Source: Pseudescherichia sp032055545
Lineage (GTDB): Bacteria; Pseudomonadota; Gammaproteobacteria; Enterobacterales; Enterobacteriaceae
Length of the DNA stretch: 50,185 nt
Reading direction: 5' to 3'
Assembly: GCA_032055545.1 (NCBI GenBank)
Contig: DAMBQR010000033.1
Span: forward strand, 1 to 50,185
The stretch's first letter is position 1, and every line of letters starts with the position of its first letter. A model generated the notes under the pieces. That model did no database searches. It was given only the letters and a program-made list of their open reading frames with translations, and had not been told where the DNA came from. A program made the translations under genes and the position numbers. Below are positions 50,078-50,185 of this stretch, one piece after another.

Positions 50078-50106
50078 TTGACGGTGGGAGCGGATTTCCC
50101 TACATT
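50078..50106 (+). promoter_or_regulatory. serX promoter with GC-rich discriminator
   Basis: The -35 is TTGACG (50078-50083) and the -10 TACATT (50101-50106), with a 17-bp spacer. The following AGCGCCG is a GC-rich discriminator, typical of stringently controlled stable-RNA promoters. The precursor leader folds as CCCAGC-GAT-GCTGGG (50115-50129). Confidence 0.8.
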
Positions 50107-50139
50107 AGCGCCGTCCCAGCGATGCTGGGAAGACAATAT

Positions 50140-50185
50140 GGTGAGGTGTCCGAGTGGCTGAAGGAGCACGCCTGGAAAGTGTGTA
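50140..50185 (+). tRNA. serX: tRNA-Ser(GGA), 5' part, cut by the window end
   Basis: The sequence starts GGTGAGGTGTCCGAGTGGCT, the acceptor and D-arm of enterobacterial tRNA-Ser. The anticodon loop CTGGAAA carries anticodon GGA, reading UCC and UCU. The extra arm, T arm and 3' end are outside the window. Position next to ghrA matches E. coli serX. Confidence 0.95.

Noticed and set aside
1..50185. Insertion sequence, prophage, integron or CRISPR array
   Set aside because: No transposase or integrase-like protein, no regularly spaced repeats and no att-like duplications were seen. The serX tRNA is a possible integration target but its 3' end is outside the window.

Overview
The window is a chromosomal segment of a member of the Enterobacteriaceae, closely related to Escherichia coli but with more GC-rich coding sequence. 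It most resembles the Enterobacter/Lelliottia/Leclercia side of the family; the genus cannot be fixed from this sequence alone. Nearly every gene is a recognisable orthologue of the E. coli 23-25 min region in the same order. The window runs from the first codons of yceD to the tRNA-Ser gene serX. Comparisons with E. coli below come from memory of those proteins, not from a search.

Layout: (1) 1-5665 holds the RNA-processing block: yceD (first 9 codons), yceF, rluC and rne, with the long autoregulatory rne leader between rluC and rne. (2) 5663-7919 is an accessory pair, a LysR-type regulator divergent from an MFS transporter, inserted between rne and flgL. (3) 8000-19481 is the flagellar flg cluster. 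flgBCDEFGHIJ and flgKL run leftward and flgAMN rightward, with an FlhDC box between flgB and flgA and sigma-28 promoters ahead of flgK and flgM. (4) 19529-31023 holds housekeeping genes: murJ, yceM, yceH, rimJ, mdtH, grxB, yceB, pyrC (PurR box), dinI (LexA box), bssS, solA, yceO, yceJ and yceI. (5) 31075-34896 has trhO and lpxL, then a low-GC gene for a degenerate EAL protein where E. coli has mdtG, then msyB and yceK. (6) 34959-42397 is the osmoregulated periplasmic glucan block opgH/opgG/opgC followed by clsC and ymdB. (7) 42528-46954 is the curli locus csgC-csgA-csgB and csgD-csgE-csgF-csgG around a 755-bp control region. (8) 46986-50185 holds ycdZ, ycdY, ycdX, ghrA and the 5' part of serX.

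Motile and sessile functions are packed together here. Flagellar rod, hook and ring genes, curli, glucans, the biofilm regulator bssS, the phosphatase/chaperone pair ycdX-ycdY and a catalytically degenerate EAL protein of the YdiV type all lie within 50 kb. The EAL gene is the most interesting candidate for an undescribed element. It resembles the E. coli/Salmonella anti-FlhDC protein YdiV, has lost the c-di-GMP hydrolase signature, has a base composition unlike its neighbours, replaces mdtG and is bracketed by REP-like hairpins.

Smaller signals include several candidate RNA-level controls. They are a long-range pairing in the rne leader, an inverted repeat that would hide the dinI ribosome-binding site in pyrC read-through RNA, a UUCG terminator splitting csgA from csgC, and a csgD leader stem-loop whose loop has diverged. 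A short in-frame tandem duplication in bssS and a shortened CsgA N-terminus are protein-level differences from E. coli. No CRISPR array, insertion sequence, prophage or rRNA was seen.
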